Positions 1 through 7,857 of a DNA stretch of 64,000 nt are shown piece after piece. Location: contig JAIPJS010000005.1 in NCBI GenBank assembly GCA_021734025.1, positions 66,112-130,111 of the forward strand, given 5' to 3'. Each line of letters begins with the position of its first letter. Positions within the stretch are counted from its first letter, which is position 1. The DNA is from Candidatus Neomarinimicrobiota bacterium. GTDB taxonomy: Bacteria > Fidelibacterota > JAANXI01. The position numbers and the translations under genes are program-made. A model generated the notes under the pieces. It ran no database searches. It saw only the letters and a program-made list of their open reading frames with translations, and had not been told where the DNA came from.

Positions 1-305
1 ATGTATATTTCGTAATCGGCCAAGGTATCTTCAGGCATTTGAATGAGAAGTTTGTAGAACAACTATCTATTAACAATGAAAATTTTACTGGGCCCATTTA
101 TGGAAGAAACGAGGTTGACCTTTTCTTCGGTATGGTTGATGGACTTACCCACTATAACGGGACTGGAGTTGAGTACCTTTATACATCTCCACAAAAAAAC
201 ATTACCTTGAGGAAAAATGCCGCCGTTTTTAAGAGAGAAGTATTTTTTTGTGCATTAAATAAAAACTTGAAAAATTTAGTATTCCATGGAGAACTAAAAG
301 AATAA
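1..305 (+). CDS. 3' end of an unrecognised protein, cut by the window edge
   Basis: The reading frame is open from the first bases of the window to a TAA at 303-305. About 100 residues are visible and the start lies outside. The sequence is AT-rich and gives a soluble-looking mixed alpha/beta stretch ending in a lysine/glutamate tail (HGELKE). The first possible start inside the window, TTG at 39, has no ribosome site, and the frame continues upstream of it, so this is a truncated gene and not a small one. I do not recognise the family. Its low GC matches the first 0.9 kb of the next gene and differs from the rest of the window, which suggests a shared recent arrival. Confidence 0.5.
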   Translation, partial: VYFVIGQGIFRHLNEKFVEQLSINNENFTGPIYGRNEVDLFFGMVDGLTHYNGTGVEYLYTSPQKNITLRKNAAVFKREVFFCALNKNLKNLVFHGELKE

Positions 306-323
306 AGGAGATCCCACCGCCCT

Positions 324-363
324 AAAAAAAAACAGGGAGCGGTGTTGCGACCACCGCCCCCTG
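324..363 (-). terminator. Rho-independent terminator reading leftwards
   Basis: A 12-bp stem with one mismatch (333-344 with 352-363, loop 345-351) is followed, on the minus strand, by nine consecutive T (complement of 324-332). Both flanking genes are on the plus strand, so as a minus-strand terminator it has no visible client. On the plus strand the stem has only a short delayed T run (374-378). A segment just upstream (315-323) can also pair with 335-344. Confidence 0.5.
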
Positions 364-477
364 TGACCGAATAGCTTTTTCAGGTTGGCGCCCTACTTAA
401 CAATCTGTCAGGATTGCTGTGGCTATTCGTGTTTCTAATAATAGGAATCTTTCATCCAATCGAAAAGGAATATTGCT

Positions 478-2337
478 ATGAAAAAGTATCTGTTTTTGAT
501 TTTGAGCCTTGTATTACCGTTAAGTTACCTTATTGCTCAGCCACCATTAATTGGTACGATAACGGTTGAATGCTCGAAATATCAAGCAAAAGAGCGATAC
601 TGGTACAATCCTAATATACCAGAGGAGGAGACAATCTATTTAGCAGGTGACGAGTCGGTAGGAACTGATGAGGAACCTCCTTATGTCACAAATACGTATC
701 GGGCACTATTCTATGCAAATTTCCCAATCCTTGATATTCCAACTAATGCAAATGTGACAGAAGTAAGAGTAAATTATTCAAATGATGGATCTAGTCAATA
801 TACCTTTACTCTAAGAGCGAGTGATTATGTTGAAGATGACCCGAATGATGATCCAGACACATACGATGAAGATGTGTGGAACGCTGCCGGTTTGGGACAA
901 ACAATTGAACAAGGGATTGGTTATGGGAGTGGTTCATTTATCTCTCCCGAAATTAAGAATAATATAAGTACCAATTTCCCCAACGAGGGATTTACTATCG
1001 GTGCTGTATCTGACGATGAGGGTGTGGATGGTTCTGAAGCAAATCTGGATATCGAACTCGTAGTGACCTATGAGTATGAAGGAGACCAGATCATTTCCCT
1101 TACTGCTAAGAACGATTTGGATGGGGAGGATGGTGCTCATATAGGGGTAGGATTCTATCCAAACGTCTCACCACAATCCAAACAAAGCCCATATGAATTC
1201 GATGCATATGTTACACAACGCATTCGATTAGAAGCGTATGATAACAATCCAGATGCTAGTGGCAAGCTCTGGTTCTTTAATGATACGGAGCACACGCAAG
1301 AAAAAAGCGAATGGAGAGATGAAAGTGGTGGTTCTGAATTTCTTTCTAGCTCTGCGTCATATACTACTGCTCCGCTGGCCACTGCCGATGACGGCGCTGT
1401 ATATACCGCCTACCTGCGCACCACGGATTACACCACCAGCGGCACTATGACCGGAAATGAAACCTGGTGGACTCCGGTTACCGTGACTAATAATCTGACT
1501 ATAGGCTCGGGCGTAACATTAACCGTAAAGGAAGGAACGACCGTCCAGGTGTCCAACGATAAAAAGATATCGGTCTACGGCACCCTGAATGCGGACGACG
1601 CCACCTTCACCGCCAGCACCAACGAATGGGACGGCATCGTGTTTGAGTCCACCGGCACCGGCGATATCGAATATTCGACCCTGAGCTATGCGAGCACAGC
1701 CGTTCAGTGTAATAGCACGTCGGCCATCCTCTTCGGCAACACCTTTCATCATAATGGGTACCATTTCAAGGGGATTGGACGAGGCTCGCTGACCACCATT
1801 TGGGAAAACGACTTGTCCAATGCAGATTATTATGCGATCTATTTAGATAATCATAGCGCCTGGATAGACGGTAACACTATCGATCTCACCAACGGCGCGG
1901 TGTATGGGCTTGCCATTTATAATAACTATTACAATCCGGGCGCGATTATTATCGAGAATAATAGTTTCGCCGGCGGCACCTGGACAAGTGGAATTCGGGT
2001 GATCAGCGGGACTGCCACCATTCAGGACAACGATATCTATAATACTGGTACGGGGCTTTTGTCCGACCGAATGTCCAATCCCAAGCTGCGGCTTAGCTCT
2101 AACGACGGCAAGAACGTGATCACTGATAACAGTACGGGAATTAGTGTTATGGAAAATGCCCTGATCGATATGGGCAGTGGTTACAATACCATTGCAGATA
2201 ATTCGTCAAGGAATCTCCGCAATTACAATGAAAGCAATGAAATCAACGCAGTTTATAATTATTGGGGCGCGGATCCCCCCGCCGGCGAACAAATTCTATG
2301 GCGACATCGACTACAGTCCCTGGCTCGACGAAGATGA
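478..2337 (+). CDS. Secreted beta-helix protein, N-terminal part of a frameshifted gene
   Basis: The start ATG at 478 has AAGGAA upstream and opens a clear signal peptide (MKKYLFLILSLVLP then SYLIAQ). Residues 25-300 form a beta-rich, acidic N-terminal region. Residues 330-600 are a right-handed parallel beta-helix with repeated N/D-rich turns, as in polysaccharide-binding or adhesive secreted proteins. The expected ending YNYWGADPP is present, but the frame then runs into an unrelated arginine-rich tail and stops at 2337. The proper continuation lies in the next frame from 2279. One extra C in the run 2275-2280 explains the break. Codons are AT-rich up to about 1370 and GC-richer afterwards. 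Function is unknown; likely cell-surface or secreted. Confidence 0.75.
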   Translation: MKKYLFLILSLVLPLSYLIAQPPLIGTITVECSKYQAKERYWYNPNIPEEETIYLAGDESVGTDEEPPYVTNTYRALFYANFPILDIPTNANVTEVRVNYSNDGSSQYTFTLRASDYVEDDPNDDPDTYDEDVWNAAGLGQTIEQGIGYGSGSFISPEIKNNISTNFPNEGFTIGAVSDDEGVDGSEANLDIELVVTYEYEGDQIISLTAKNDLDGEDGAHIGVGFYPNVSPQSKQSPYEFDAYVTQRIRLEAYDNNPDASGKLWFFNDTEHTQEKSEWRDESGGSEFLSSSASYTTAPLATADDGAVYTAYLRTTDYTTSGTMTGNETWWTPVTVTNNLTIGSGVTLTVKEGTTVQVSNDKKISVYGTLNADDATFTASTNEWDGIVFESTGTGDIEYSTLSYASTAVQCNSTSAILFGNTFHHNGYHFKGIGRGSLTTIWENDLSNADYYAIYLDNHSAWIDGNTIDLTNGAVYGLAIYNNYYNPGAIIIENNSFAGGTWTSGIRVISGTATIQDNDIYNTGTGLLSDRMSNPKLRLSSNDGKNVITDNSTGISVMENALIDMGSGYNTIADNSSRNLRNYNESNEINAVYNYWGADPPAGEQILWRHRLQSLARRR

Positions 2338-3298
2338 AACCAATCGGTACCCGCTGGGATTTCTCAAACCGACACAGCCCGTCTCGGTTGAGGAACCGGT
2401 CACCCTGCCGGAAAGCGGGAAGAGAGATGCAGACCAAGCCCTTCAAGACCAGTTCCAGCAGGCCCGTGCGCTGGAATATGAGAAGCGCACCGCCGAAGCG
2501 GTGTCAGCGTATACGACCGTCATTGCCATGAATCCGAATCATACGTTGGCGGTCCATGCCCTGCATCATCTCATTCTGTTAAAAAATCAGGCGCATCTGA
2601 GGGCCGGCGGAACCGCAGTCAGTCGATCCGTCCGGGACAGCTACCCGGACGCCACGGTAGCAGGCTGGGCCATGAACTATCAGCTCCAGCAAGCCCTCAA
2701 CAGTGGGGACTATCAGACTGCGCTGGCGCTTGGTCAGCAGATCCGAACCAAATTTCCACGAACCTTGTTGGCCCGGGAATCCTTGCAGCAAACCTGGACG
2801 CTTCACCACTTTTTCCTCCAAGAGCCTGAGAAAGCCAGGGACATCATTGCGCAGTATGAACAACAATACGGAATGGATGAAGAGTTGTTATTCATGAAAA
2901 TCGAAGCCAACCTGATTAGCAAAGAAGAAGCCGAAGCAATCCAGGTGGCGTTGATGCGAGGGATGGCGAAGCCGGGAACGACTCCAGGACGGGAAACTCC
3001 CGCGCAGGCAGCGCCAGCCACCTATTCGCTCTCCGAGAACTACCCGAACCCATTCAATCCGGCCACCACAATCCGATACGGGCTTCCGGAACAGAGTAGT
3101 GTCACGATACTGATATATGACCTGTCCGGCCGGTTGGTACGGGAGTTAGTAAATACGGATATTGATGCCGGGTACCATACAGTTGAATTTGATGGTAGCA
3201 CGCTACCATCGGGCATTTATTTGTACCGAATGAATGTGCGCAGTCTCGAGAGCGACAAGCGGTTTACAAAAGTCGGCCGCATGATGTTGCTGAAATAA
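2279..3298 (+). CDS. C-terminal part of the frameshifted beta-helix gene: TPR region and sorting domain
   Basis: In frame after the C-run at 2275-2280, this begins PANKFYGDIDYSPWLDEDE, the standard closing turn of such beta-helix proteins, so it completes the preceding gene. Then come a linker, tetratricopeptide-like helices (about 2440-2930: paired helices around ALEYEKRTAEAVSAY and NSGDYQTALALGQQ) and a C-terminal domain starting SENYPNPFNPATTIRYGLP and ending SGIYLYRM...KVGRMMLLK. That last domain is the FlgD-like/type IX secretion sorting type used by FCB-group bacteria for export and surface anchoring. It has no start codon or ribosome site of its own. As sequenced the product would not be exported through the C-terminal signal. 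Confidence 0.7.
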   Translation, partial: PPANKFYGDIDYSPWLDEDETNRYPLGFLKPTQPVSVEEPVTLPESGKRDADQALQDQFQQARALEYEKRTAEAVSAYTTVIAMNPNHTLAVHALHHLILLKNQAHLRAGGTAVSRSVRDSYPDATVAGWAMNYQLQQALNSGDYQTALALGQQIRTKFPRTLLARESLQQTWTLHHFFLQEPEKARDIIAQYEQQYGMDEELLFMKIEANLISKEEAEAIQVALMRGMAKPGTTPGRETPAQAAPATYSLSENYPNPFNPATTIRYGLPEQSSVTILIYDLSGRLVRELVNTDIDAGYHTVEFDGSTLPSGIYLYRMNVRSLESDKRFTKVGRMMLLK

Positions 3299-3325
3299 CT
3301 ACCGGTTTATACGTTGAACTTACCA

Positions 3326-3358
3326 AGCCCCGGCTCGTGGTGAGCCGGGGCTCTTGTT
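3326..3358 (+). terminator. Rho-independent terminator after the beta-helix gene
   Basis: A perfect 11-bp GC-rich stem (3326-3336 with 3342-3352, five-base loop) is followed by a T-rich tract (CTTGTTTG). It lies 28 bases after the stop at 3298 and closes the transcript. Confidence 0.85.
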
Positions 3359-3549
3359 TGTATATTCGAAATTTCCCTTTCTTCAAATTTAGATCAGAAA
3401 TAAGGTTAGTTTCGGCTGGGATTCCTTTACGTAGAGACATGACATGCAAAGGGTGTGTGAGAATATTGTGTCAAAAAAAATTCCAGCCGGCACCCCGCAA
3501 TTCTCAAACAGTCAAAAATATACCTTATAAACCACTGATAATATTTGAT

Positions 3550-3577
3550 GTAGAGACGTTCCATGGAACGTCTCTAC
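3550..3577. repeat. 28-bp perfect palindrome (GTAGAGAC type)
   Basis: Each 14-base arm reads GTAGAGACGTTCCA or its exact complement, giving a perfect 28-bp inverted repeat with no loop. A half-site (TACGTAGAGACATG) sits at about 3430. The 3360-3690 gap between the terminator and clpP holds nothing else that I can support. From memory, palindromes that begin GTAGAGAC occur in the intergenic DNA of several unrelated phyla. No T-run follows, so it is not a normal terminator. Confidence 0.75.
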
Positions 3578-3691
3578 TGGGAGGGTTATCTGATTATCAC
3601 GCACAATTTCCCTCTTGATATTCTGTTTTACACAACCTCCATGGTGCGCCTCAACTCTACAAGATCCTTACAATATGTCAACCCATTGGAA

Positions 3692-4291
3692 TTACGCACC
3701 CAAATCCTTCCGGTTGGTAACGACCTTGGAAATCAACCCATACTCCACCGCTTCATCCGGGCTCATCCAGTAATCCCGGTCGGTATCCTCTTTGACTTTT
3801 TCCAGGTCCTGGCCGGTCTCCTCGGAGATGAGTTTATTGATCTTCGTCCGCATCTTGTCGATCTCCTCGGCAAAGATCTCGATTTCGGTGGCCACGCCCT
3901 GCACGCCGCTCAGCGGCTGGTGGATCAGATAGTGGCTGTTGGGCAGACCGACTCGATGATCTGCCTCTGCGCCCAGCAGAATAATGGCGCCGGCGGAGGC
4001 GACCAGTCCCATGCCGATGGTATACACTTCCGGCTCCACGAAGCGGATCATATCCAGGATGGCAAACCCGGAGTCGGCGTCGCCGCCCTGGGAATCGATA
4101 AACACTTTGATTGGGTCATCGCCATTCGCCTCCAAAATTAGGAGCTGCCGCGCGAACCGCTCGGCCATCTCTTTGTTCACCTGCCCAGTCAGCAGAATAC
4201 TCCGGGTGCCGAGCATCTTTTCCATCAGCACATTAGACTGCTTCTCGTCCTTGTCATTATCTTTGGAATGAATCGAGTGCATCATATTCAT
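3692..4291 (-). CDS. clpP: ClpP-family ATP-dependent serine protease subunit
   Basis: This is the proteolytic subunit that forms the tetradecameric barrel fed by ClpX/ClpA-type unfoldases in the cytosol. The usual fold is visible: RSILLTGQV near the N terminus, DSQGGD strand, nucleophile serine in GLVASAGAIILLG (the family usually has GxxASMG), histidine in YLIHQPLSG, and aspartate in DTDRDYWMSPDEA. The length is normal. Several ATG codons lie close together; AAGGGAG sits five bases before the one at 4291, whereas the outermost ATG at 4321 has only a distant GGAG. It stands alone, divergent from the SDR gene, and no clpX is nearby, so it may be a second ClpP or work with an unfoldase encoded elsewhere. 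Confidence 0.9.
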   Translation of the reverse strand: MNMMHSIHSKDNDKDEKQSNVLMEKMLGTRSILLTGQVNKEMAERFARQLLILEANGDDPIKVFIDSQGGDADSGFAILDMIRFVEPEVYTIGMGLVASAGAIILLGAEADHRVGLPNSHYLIHQPLSGVQGVATEIEIFAEEIDKMRTKINKLISEETGQDLEKVKEDTDRDYWMSPDEAVEYGLISKVVTNRKDLGA

Positions 4292-4414
4292 CATTACTCC
4301 CTTATCTGTTATATCAGTCATCTGTCAATTTTTCTCCGAAACACTAATTTATCCATTCAGCGCGAGGATTTCATCACCTGAGAAGAATTACTCCCAGCGA
4401 AGGAAAACAGCGTT

Positions 4415-4430
4415 TGGCTTTCCCTTTGTT
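4415..4430 (+). promoter_or_regulatory. Weak sigma-54-like promoter before the SDR gene
   Basis: TGGCTT-T-CCCT-TTGTT keeps the GG and TTG elements at sigma-54 spacing, 66 bases before the SDR start, but the -24 box lacks the usual CAC. It resembles the two better sites in front of the hsp20 genes. Chance is possible. Confidence 0.3.
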
Positions 4431-4495
4431 GAATCTCCGTAATCTGAAATGTAAGCTAAAATCAATGATGAGGCGAATTCTATAATGGAGATCCT

Positions 4496-5344
4496 ATGGA
4501 AAACAAACGCATACTGGTCACAGGCGCCACCTCGGGAATCGGTCGAGAGACAGTTCGGGGACTGGCGAAGAAGGGCGCTCAGATAATCGTTATGAGCCGG
4601 AATGAACAGAAATGCCGGGAAACCGTCGACGAGTTGAACGATACTACCGGCCGCTCAGATGCGGATTATTTTGTCGCCGATCTCTCGATCATGGACGATA
4701 TCCGCAGCGCCGCAGAAAAATTTCAGGAGAAATACGATCGCCTGGATGTTCTCCTCAATAACGCCGGGGCCATATTTACCTCACGACAGGAGACACCGGA
4801 CGGATACGAAAAAACCCTGGCGCTGAACCATCTGAACTACTTCCTGCTCACCAACCTGCTGCTGGATACGCTCCGGGACAGCGCTCCCAGCCGGATTGTC
4901 AATGTCGCCTCCGGTGCGCATTACGGCAACGACATCGACTTTGACGATCTCCAGCGCGAACAATCCTACAGCGGATACAAAGTCTATGGCGAGTCCAAAC
5001 TGATGAATATCCTGTTCACCTACGAACTGGATCGCCGGCTGGACACCGACGACGTGACGGCCAACGCGCTGCACCCGGGATTCGTCGCATCCAATTTCGG
5101 ACACAATAACAGCCTCCCGGTACGAATACTGATGTCCCTGACGCAACTCTTCGCCCGCAGCGAGAAAAAGGGCGCCGAAACCAGCATCTATCTCGCCTCC
5201 TCTCCTGATGTGGAAGGTGTCTCCGGAAAGTACTTCTCTGATAAAAAACCGAAGGAGTCCTCGCCTCAATCCTACGATGAAAAAACCGCACGGCGACTGT
5301 GGGAGGTAAGCGAGGAGCTTGTCGGGCTGGAGATGACGATTTAA
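4496..5344 (+). CDS. Short-chain dehydrogenase/reductase (retinol-dehydrogenase-like SDR)
   Basis: An NAD(P)-dependent oxidoreductase of the classical SDR fold. The cofactor loop TGATSGIG is at residues 9-16, the structural NNAG motif follows, then a catalytic serine in VNVASGAHYG and YxxxK as YGESK. The C-terminal part (ANALHPGFVASNFG) resembles the retinol dehydrogenase/WW-domain oxidoreductase subgroup, which acts on varied alcohols and carbonyls, so the substrate cannot be told. The start is set by GGAG five bases before ATG. It is a single gene with its own spacing on both sides. Confidence 0.9.
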   Translation: MENKRILVTGATSGIGRETVRGLAKKGAQIIVMSRNEQKCRETVDELNDTTGRSDADYFVADLSIMDDIRSAAEKFQEKYDRLDVLLNNAGAIFTSRQETPDGYEKTLALNHLNYFLLTNLLLDTLRDSAPSRIVNVASGAHYGNDIDFDDLQREQSYSGYKVYGESKLMNILFTYELDRRLDTDDVTANALHPGFVASNFGHNNSLPVRILMSLTQLFARSEKKGAETSIYLASSPDVEGVSGKYFSDKKPKESSPQSYDEKTARRLWEVSEELVGLEMTI

Positions 5345-5550
5345 TGAAGATTGAGGAAGGGAAAAAATCGGAGTCCGGAAAGGGTAAAACGGTATATGGT
5401 TATAGGGTATAAAGGTATAAGGGTATAACACATTATCCTTGATGTTGTATCCTAATTTTAGCCTCGAATGATGTGATAAGACTGGATGAAGAATGAAAAT
5501 GGAAAAGGGTGAAAAGGCGAGTCATGATCATTTGAAGGGGTAGAAATTGA

Positions 5551-5830
5551 GTCCCGCAGGGACGCTCTGCTATCAGCCCACCAATTTATTGGTGGGAAAA
5601 CAAATGCCTAAAAATTCAGACAAATCCCGGCAGGGATGACTGAACGGATACATAAATATCCAACCGATGAATCCGGATAACAGATGTTTGTTGTCCGTCG
5701 TTAGTGGTTCGTTGTGAGTGGGTAGTTGGATAAAACTCGCGGGATTCCCCGGTGAATTTTTCACGAATTTTACGACCAACAACGAACCACCAACGACGAA
5801 CAACCCCGCTAAAGCGGTAACTACCAACCA
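5551..5830. repeat. Intergenic mosaic of small hairpins and a long inverted repeat
   Basis: The 5345-5955 gap has no credible gene. It starts with a TATAGGG/TATAAGGG low-complexity run (about 5394-5429). Three short hairpins follow: 5551-5563 (GTCCC-GCA-GGGAC), 5577-5596 (CCCACCAAT, two bases, complement) and 5624-5637 (ATCCC-N4-GGGAT). Then comes a 25-base inverted repeat with two mismatches (5691-5715 with 5779-5803), built on GTTCGTTGT-type motifs. It ends in CCGCTAAAGCGG (5806-5817). The last motif recurs at 10624. These look like dispersed, non-coding mobile or extragenic repeats. Confidence 0.6.
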
Positions 5831-5955
5831 AATTGTAGTTCCCCTTCTCCTTTCTCCCGGAATTATCAATGTGACCATTTTTACGGCTCAACGTTAACCC
5901 CCCGTAAAATTTCCCATGCATTCCATACGGTGAATTCCCTACATTTACCCCAATT

Positions 5956-6753
5956 ATGACAATTTCCACAAAAACGGACATCCATATCCCAACCGTCACC
6001 GCCATGCGGTACCATACGCCGTTGCGGCAGGGCGGTTCGCTGCCGGCGGTGGTGGAGTGCGACGACAATAATCTGTACGTCATGAAGTTCGTCGGTGCGG
6101 GACAGGGTCCCAAGGCGTTGATCGCGGAGCTGGTTGCAGGGGAGATCGCTCGTGCGCTGGAGTTGAATGTACCGGAGCTGGTTTTCATTGAGCTGGAGCC
6201 GGAACTGGCGCCATCCGAGCCGGATCCGGAAATTCACGATCTCCTGGACGCTAGCGTGGGACTCAATCTCGGGATGCGGTTTCTCCCGGAGGCGTTTGAG
6301 TACAGTGCGCTCAGAAAAAATCGACCGGATTCGGAATACGCCTCCAAAATCGTCTGGTTCGACGCGTACGTGTTTAATATGGATCGAACGCCGAGAAATG
6401 TAAACATGCTCATCTGGCAAGATGATCTCTGGTTGATTGACCACGGTGCCGCGCTGTATTTTCACCATAACTGGCCGGGATACGAGAAATATATCACATC
6501 GCCGTTTGACCGAATTCAGGATCATGTCCTTCTACCGTTTGCGGAAAACATACCGGCTGTTGACGCCGGGATGCGCGAAATCCTGACCGATTCACTCTTG
6601 CGCTCCATTACGGCACAGATACCGGACGCATGGCTTGCGAACGACACCTTTTTCGAAACGCCGGATGAATATCGCTCCGCCTATTCGAATTTTCTGATAC
6701 AACGTCGGGACCAATCGGAAATTTTTGTGAATGAGGCCAGTGATGCCCGATAA
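5956..6753 (+). CDS. HipA-like kinase (HipA_2 family)
   Basis: A predicted Ser/Thr-type kinase related to the HipA toxin but about half its length and without an adjacent HipB antitoxin. Motifs seen: the nucleotide-binding strand YVMKFVGAGQGPKALIAEL (residues about 36-54), an NLGMRFLP segment, the catalytic loop FNMDRTPRNVNM and the metal-binding IDHG. All catalytic residues expected of the family are present. The stop overlaps the start of the DUF3037 gene, and that pair is a recurring association in other genomes. The role of the pair is not established; phosphorylation of a translation-related target would be a guess from HipA. No clear ribosome site precedes ATG 5956, but the family N terminus begins here. 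Confidence 0.75.
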   Translation: MTISTKTDIHIPTVTAMRYHTPLRQGGSLPAVVECDDNNLYVMKFVGAGQGPKALIAELVAGEIARALELNVPELVFIELEPELAPSEPDPEIHDLLDASVGLNLGMRFLPEAFEYSALRKNRPDSEYASKIVWFDAYVFNMDRTPRNVNMLIWQDDLWLIDHGAALYFHHNWPGYEKYITSPFDRIQDHVLLPFAENIPAVDAGMREILTDSLLRSITAQIPDAWLANDTFFETPDEYRSAYSNFLIQRRDQSEIFVNEASDAR

Positions 6754-7138
6754 GCATCCGTACAATTATGCCGTCATCCGGGTAGTACCACATGTGGAAC
6801 GGGAGGAGTTTGTCAATGCCGGGGTGATTCTGTTCTGCAAGGCGAAGCGCTTTCTCCGGGCAAAGATCTGTGCGGATTACCGGAGGATCAAAGCGTTAGC
6901 ACCTTCTCTGGACGAAAAGGAAGTCCGGGAACAGCTAGAGCTCATTCCAAGGATTTGTGCCGGCGGAGACTCCGCGGGTTCTATTGGACGCGAAAGTCAG
7001 TCAGAGCGTTTCCACTGGCTGACAGCCCCACGGAGTACCATTATTCAGACTTCCCCGGTACATGCCGGACTCTGCTCCAATCCTGAGACAGAACTCAACG
7101 ACCTGTTCGACCAATTGGTAACGGTGTCACCGAACTGA
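6743..7138 (+). CDS. DUF3037 protein, partner of the HipA-like kinase
   Basis: The N terminus (YNYAVIRVVPHVEREEFVNAGVILFC) is the hallmark of DUF3037, a family of unknown function that often follows a HipA_2 kinase. ATG 6743 is chosen because a GAGG lies six bases upstream and the family starts at this point; the upstream ATG at 6731 would add four residues. It overlaps the kinase by 11 bases, so the two are probably translated together. The predicted product is 131 residues, cytosolic, with a conserved cysteine after VILF. It may modulate or be modified by the kinase; this is inferred from linkage only. Confidence 0.75.
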   Translation: MPDKHPYNYAVIRVVPHVEREEFVNAGVILFCKAKRFLRAKICADYRRIKALAPSLDEKEVREQLELIPRICAGGDSAGSIGRESQSERFHWLTAPRSTIIQTSPVHAGLCSNPETELNDLFDQLVTVSPN

Positions 7139-7172
7139 CGTGACAGCACAAATAATATTTTTTAAGTATTGA

Positions 7173-7460
7173 ATGTTGTTCGAAACTATCCAGGTCGAAA
7201 CGTACAGCGGTTATAAAGCAGATGAGCGCCCCACTTCCTTTATTTTGCAGGGAGAAGCCTACACAATCAGCGAAATTGAGGATCGCTGGTATGAGGGGGG
7301 CAGGAGAGCAGGACGCCCGACTCTGCGATATTTTAAGGTGCGAACCACTTCCGATCACCGATTTTTACTCCGGTATGACCCCGGCCGGGACGTCTGGGGA
7401 GCCCGAATACACGGACAACAGTCCTCAGACAACGGCCGGAGCTCCCGGAGGGAGAAGTAA
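7173..7460 (+). CDS. Small conserved protein of unknown function
   Basis: A 95-residue protein with alternating beta-strands: VETYSGYKADERPTSF, a GEAYTISEIEDRWYEGG turn, then YFKVRTTSDHRFLLRYDPGRDVW. It resembles a family of small uncharacterised beta-barrel-like proteins seen in many bacteria; I cannot name a function. It starts 35 bases after the DUF3037 gene in the same direction and could be a third member of that operon, although no good ribosome site is visible. The tail after WGARIHG is polar and probably disordered. It ends three bases from the convergent end of glnK. Confidence 0.55.
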   Translation: MLFETIQVETYSGYKADERPTSFILQGEAYTISEIEDRWYEGGRRAGRPTLRYFKVRTTSDHRFLLRYDPGRDVWGARIHGQQSSDNGRSSRREK

Positions 7461-7463
7461 CCA

Positions 7464-7808
<345 letters not shown>

Positions 7809-7857
7809 TTACACTCCTCTTGCAGTCATTTCATGTGGTAAAAATTTCATCGACCGG

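Noticed and set aside
5573-5878. Minus-strand open frame of about 100 residues in the repeat region
   Set aside because: Its sequence is a translation of the hairpin and inverted-repeat DNA (runs such as HNEPLTTDNKH), with no ribosome site.
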